From contig NZ_WSRZ01000012.1 of the NCBI RefSeq assembly GCF_009828585.1, positions 62,001 to 126,000 of the forward strand: a stretch of DNA of 64,000 nucleotides, read 5' to 3'. Below, piece after piece: positions 62,298 through 64,000 of this stretch. This stretch comes from Shewanella litoralis (GTDB taxonomy: Bacteria; Pseudomonadota; Gammaproteobacteria; Enterobacterales; Shewanellaceae). Within the stretch, counting starts at the first letter, position 1. Each line of letters begins with the position of its first letter. The notes below the pieces were generated by a model. The model saw only the letters and a list, made by a program, of their open reading frames with translations. It ran no database searches and had not been told where the DNA came from. Both the position numbers and the translations under genes were made by a program.

Positions 62298-63631
62298 ACC
62301 AACCCCCAACGAGTTAGCTTGTCTTCAATATAAGTAAAGCCAATTGCAGGCATGTCGATGATCCGCTCAGGCACACCACGCGCAATTAACCGTTGCTTCA
62401 AGTCGAGACATTGCAGGGCCGTGAGCTTTAACGCTGCCATCAGCTCCTGAGCAGGCACCAGATCAGCGAGAGTGTCAGCAATGCCTTGAAAGTCATACTC
62501 TCCCCCGACTTCGAGCAGCGCTTCCCATTTTGTGGTTCTGGCCACCCCTTCAGGGTCAGCTTTCATCGGTGCAAAGTCATAGATAGGCGCCAGTTTTATC
62601 CAACCATCGTCTTTAAGAAACGCTGTATTACGGCCATGATTATCACTATTACCAAATATGATATTGAGTAAGTCTCGCCGCACCCACTCAAGCACAAACG
62701 CGCGTACGTCAAACTGATAGCCTTGCTCTAAGACCATATGGCTGTGAGTAATTTTATCGATCAGCGTTCTTAAGGTTTGCTCGTGATCTAGAGTAACGCC
62801 CGCACCTTTGCCAAGTATCGAATAAACCGACTCCATTGCGTAACGTTGTTGGCCTAACTCATTGTAATAGATATCAAAACGCGGCAGCCACAGTGAGGGA
62901 TAGGAATGCCCTTCTTCGAGCCGCATGTTTGCAGTCGAGATTGTCTCAAAGCCCATGTCTGTCAGCTCGTGATAATAGTGGTATTCAGCGCGCAGAATAT
63001 CGCAATCAACTGGTGACCGAGAGCCTCTCGGATATTTGACCAAATAATGAAGGTCTCGGTTTTGTGACTCATCCTGATAACTATCAATCCAGATCTTTTG
63101 CTCATCGTCGCAACGTAATAACAGCTTGGGCGCTTCGCCACCAGCTCCCGTTGCACCACCCGCTGTCGCACCTCGATATTGCGCATAATCTAAGAAGTCA
63201 GATGCTCTATTTTTGACGTCGCCAACGGTGAACGTAAGCTTATCAGCAATAGCGGAGCGCTCCGGCAACGACTCCTTGACTCGCAAATGACCTACTGGCG
63301 CAATCGTGCCATATTTCAGCAATACAAAATTTTGCTCATCTACACTCAGATCAGCGATATCAAGGTACTTAAGCCAATAGCGTCGGCTTGCACCGCTAGG
63401 CATAATGTCGTCAAGAAAGTGCAGCCATATCGGCTCATCAAAAAATAAGCTAACGGGGTGGTTTATAGAGACAGCGTGAATGTCGTCTTTATCTAGCTCA
63501 GCCAAAGCATAATCTTGCTCGTAATCTAACGAGGTAAGTCGATAATTACCTTGTTCGCTCTCAGGAAAAGAGAGCTGTGCAATAGCTCTCCATTGGCCAT
63601 TGATGAAAGCCTGAATGGTCAAATGTTCCAT
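62294..63631 (-). CDS. HipA-family serine/threonine kinase toxin, YjjJ-like
   Basis: Starts at ATG 63631 (MEHLTIQAFINGQWRAI) with AGGAGCTC upstream; 445 residues. The kinase core is visible: Gly-rich loop GGATGAGGEAPKLLL with the Lys, catalytic GNSDNHGRNTAFL (Asp, Asn), and DFAP in LAPIYDFAPM, replacing DFG. E. coli HipA autophosphorylates a Ser in this loop; here Gly/Ala/Thr occupy it, and the loop resembles YjjJ-type proteins. Such kinases phosphorylate tRNA synthetases and cause persistence. The toxin gene precedes the antitoxin gene. Confidence 0.88.
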   Translation of the reverse strand: MEHLTIQAFINGQWRAIAQLSFPESEQGNYRLTSLDYEQDYALAELDKDDIHAVSINHPVSLFFDEPIWLHFLDDIMPSGASRRYWLKYLDIADLSVDEQNFVLLKYGTIAPVGHLRVKESLPERSAIADKLTFTVGDVKNRASDFLDYAQYRGATAGGATGAGGEAPKLLLRCDDEQKIWIDSYQDESQNRDLHYLVKYPRGSRSPVDCDILRAEYHYYHELTDMGFETISTANMRLEEGHSYPSLWLPRFDIYYNELGQQRYAMESVYSILGKGAGVTLDHEQTLRTLIDKITHSHMVLEQGYQFDVRAFVLEWVRRDLLNIIFGNSDNHGRNTAFLKDDGWIKLAPIYDFAPMKADPEGVARTTKWEALLEVGGEYDFQGIADTLADLVPAQELMAALKLTALQCLDLKQRLIARGVPERIIDMPAIGFTYIEDKLTRWGLV

Positions 63632-63652
63632 AAGAGCTCCTAAACAGATAAC

Positions 63653-63668
63653 GAGTAACTTACTACTC
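63653..63668. promoter_or_regulatory. operator-like palindrome 1 upstream of hipA-like gene
   Basis: GAGTA-ACTTAC-TACTC, perfect 5-base arms with a 6-base spacer, 22 bases before the toxin ATG. Same arms and spacing as palindrome 2. Confidence 0.75.
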
Positions 63669-63692
63669 ATTAAATCATAAAAAAGCCATTAA

Positions 63693-63710
63693 TGAGTACA
63701 TATTTACTCA
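63693..63710. promoter_or_regulatory. operator-like palindrome 2 upstream of hipA-like gene
   Basis: TGAGTA-CATATT-TACTCA, perfect 6-base arms with a 6-base spacer. Its centre is 41 bases from palindrome 1, about four helical turns, fitting side-by-side HipB dimers. Confidence 0.75.
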
Positions 63711-64000
63711 GATAATACTATTAGTATAGAAAACATACAAAGCTTTTATGGGTAACAAACGGCATTCACTAAGCAATTAGGCTAAAAGCGCATGGGGAAT
63801 AGCGCTCACCGACCCCCGCTATCACCTCACGGCGCATTACCACCGCGTAAGTTCATCTGATACCAGCCAGAGGCTACCAACGCCCAGACGTTATGAAGGT
63901 CATAAACCAAGTCGTGGCGACTTGAGTCCTCGTCACAATCGTCCTCATTCTGTCTTGATTATCTAATGAGGTGGGTTAATTTCACTTCTGCGATAACGCC
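63711..64000. other. right-end region, no assigned gene
   Basis: No complete gene is seen. The minus strand contains a 43-residue open fragment ending LVASGWYQMNLRGGNAP and a stop (about 63828-63950) that I cannot assign. Base composition is a little more GC-rich than the flanks. Confidence 0.4.

Overview
The window reads as chromosomal DNA of a marine gammaproteobacterium, most probably Shewanella. The reasons are the AT-rich base composition, the very high number of cyclic-di-GMP and sensory proteins, family markers common in Shewanella (DUF3187, DUF2375, DUF3240, the MlaA/RssB-like pair), and interspersed palindromic repeats. No rRNA, tRNA or CRISPR array was seen. The genus is inferred from gene content, not proven.

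Layout. 1-1309: a sensor with LytS-type membrane domain and PAS domains, cut by the left edge. 1728-7373: housekeeping metabolism and envelope genes (Fe-type alcohol dehydrogenase, thioesterase, threonine aldolase, secreted thiol peroxidase, MscS channel, OmpA-like protein). 7905-11413: POT peptide transporter, RssB-like regulator and an MlaA without a lipobox. 11754-14279: an orphan FliK-like/FlhB-tail pair. 14325-16212: small membrane proteins and a DUF3187 outer-membrane protein. 16476-23280: a heavy-metal RND efflux operon (TolC, adaptor, CzcA/CusA-type pump, DUF3240, CopC-like) facing a membrane-anchored LuxR-type regulator, with a perfect 18-bp palindrome between them. 23429-31241: a CHASE hybrid kinase with a REC-GGDEF partner, and a chemoreceptor. 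31308-36462: peroxiredoxin/yellow-like operon with a divergent TetR and ATTCAA operators, then a TetR/PhyH pair and a decayed DapA-like gene. 36530-41128: FIST sensor with a GGDEF-EAL enzyme, and a membrane diguanylate cyclase. 41993-44368: CsgG/DUF4810/DUF799 lipoprotein cluster. 45592-53730: S9 peptidase, DUF6933-like protein, a MITE-like element, a beta-CASP nuclease, a His-rich TonB receptor with a frameshifted MerR regulator, and a DUF2375 protein. 54133-56604: an EAL phosphodiesterase with degenerate GGDEF.

57092-63631 is the most accessory-looking part. It holds a protein with an internal duplication, a J-domain protein, an integrase fragment with 14-bp tandem repeats, a 270-bp element with perfect 24-bp terminal inverted repeats, a protein of unknown function, a SEC-C protein, and a HipA/HipB-type pair in toxin-first order behind two GAGTA-N6-TACTC palindromes. 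These look like the cargo of a decayed mobile element and are the best candidate for an undescribed stress or defence module, although function cannot be proven from sequence.

How the genes work together: at least four complete c-di-GMP enzymes sit beside their likely sensors. Several divergent regulator/target pairs have visible palindromic operators. Two loci are visibly decaying (dapA-like, merR).
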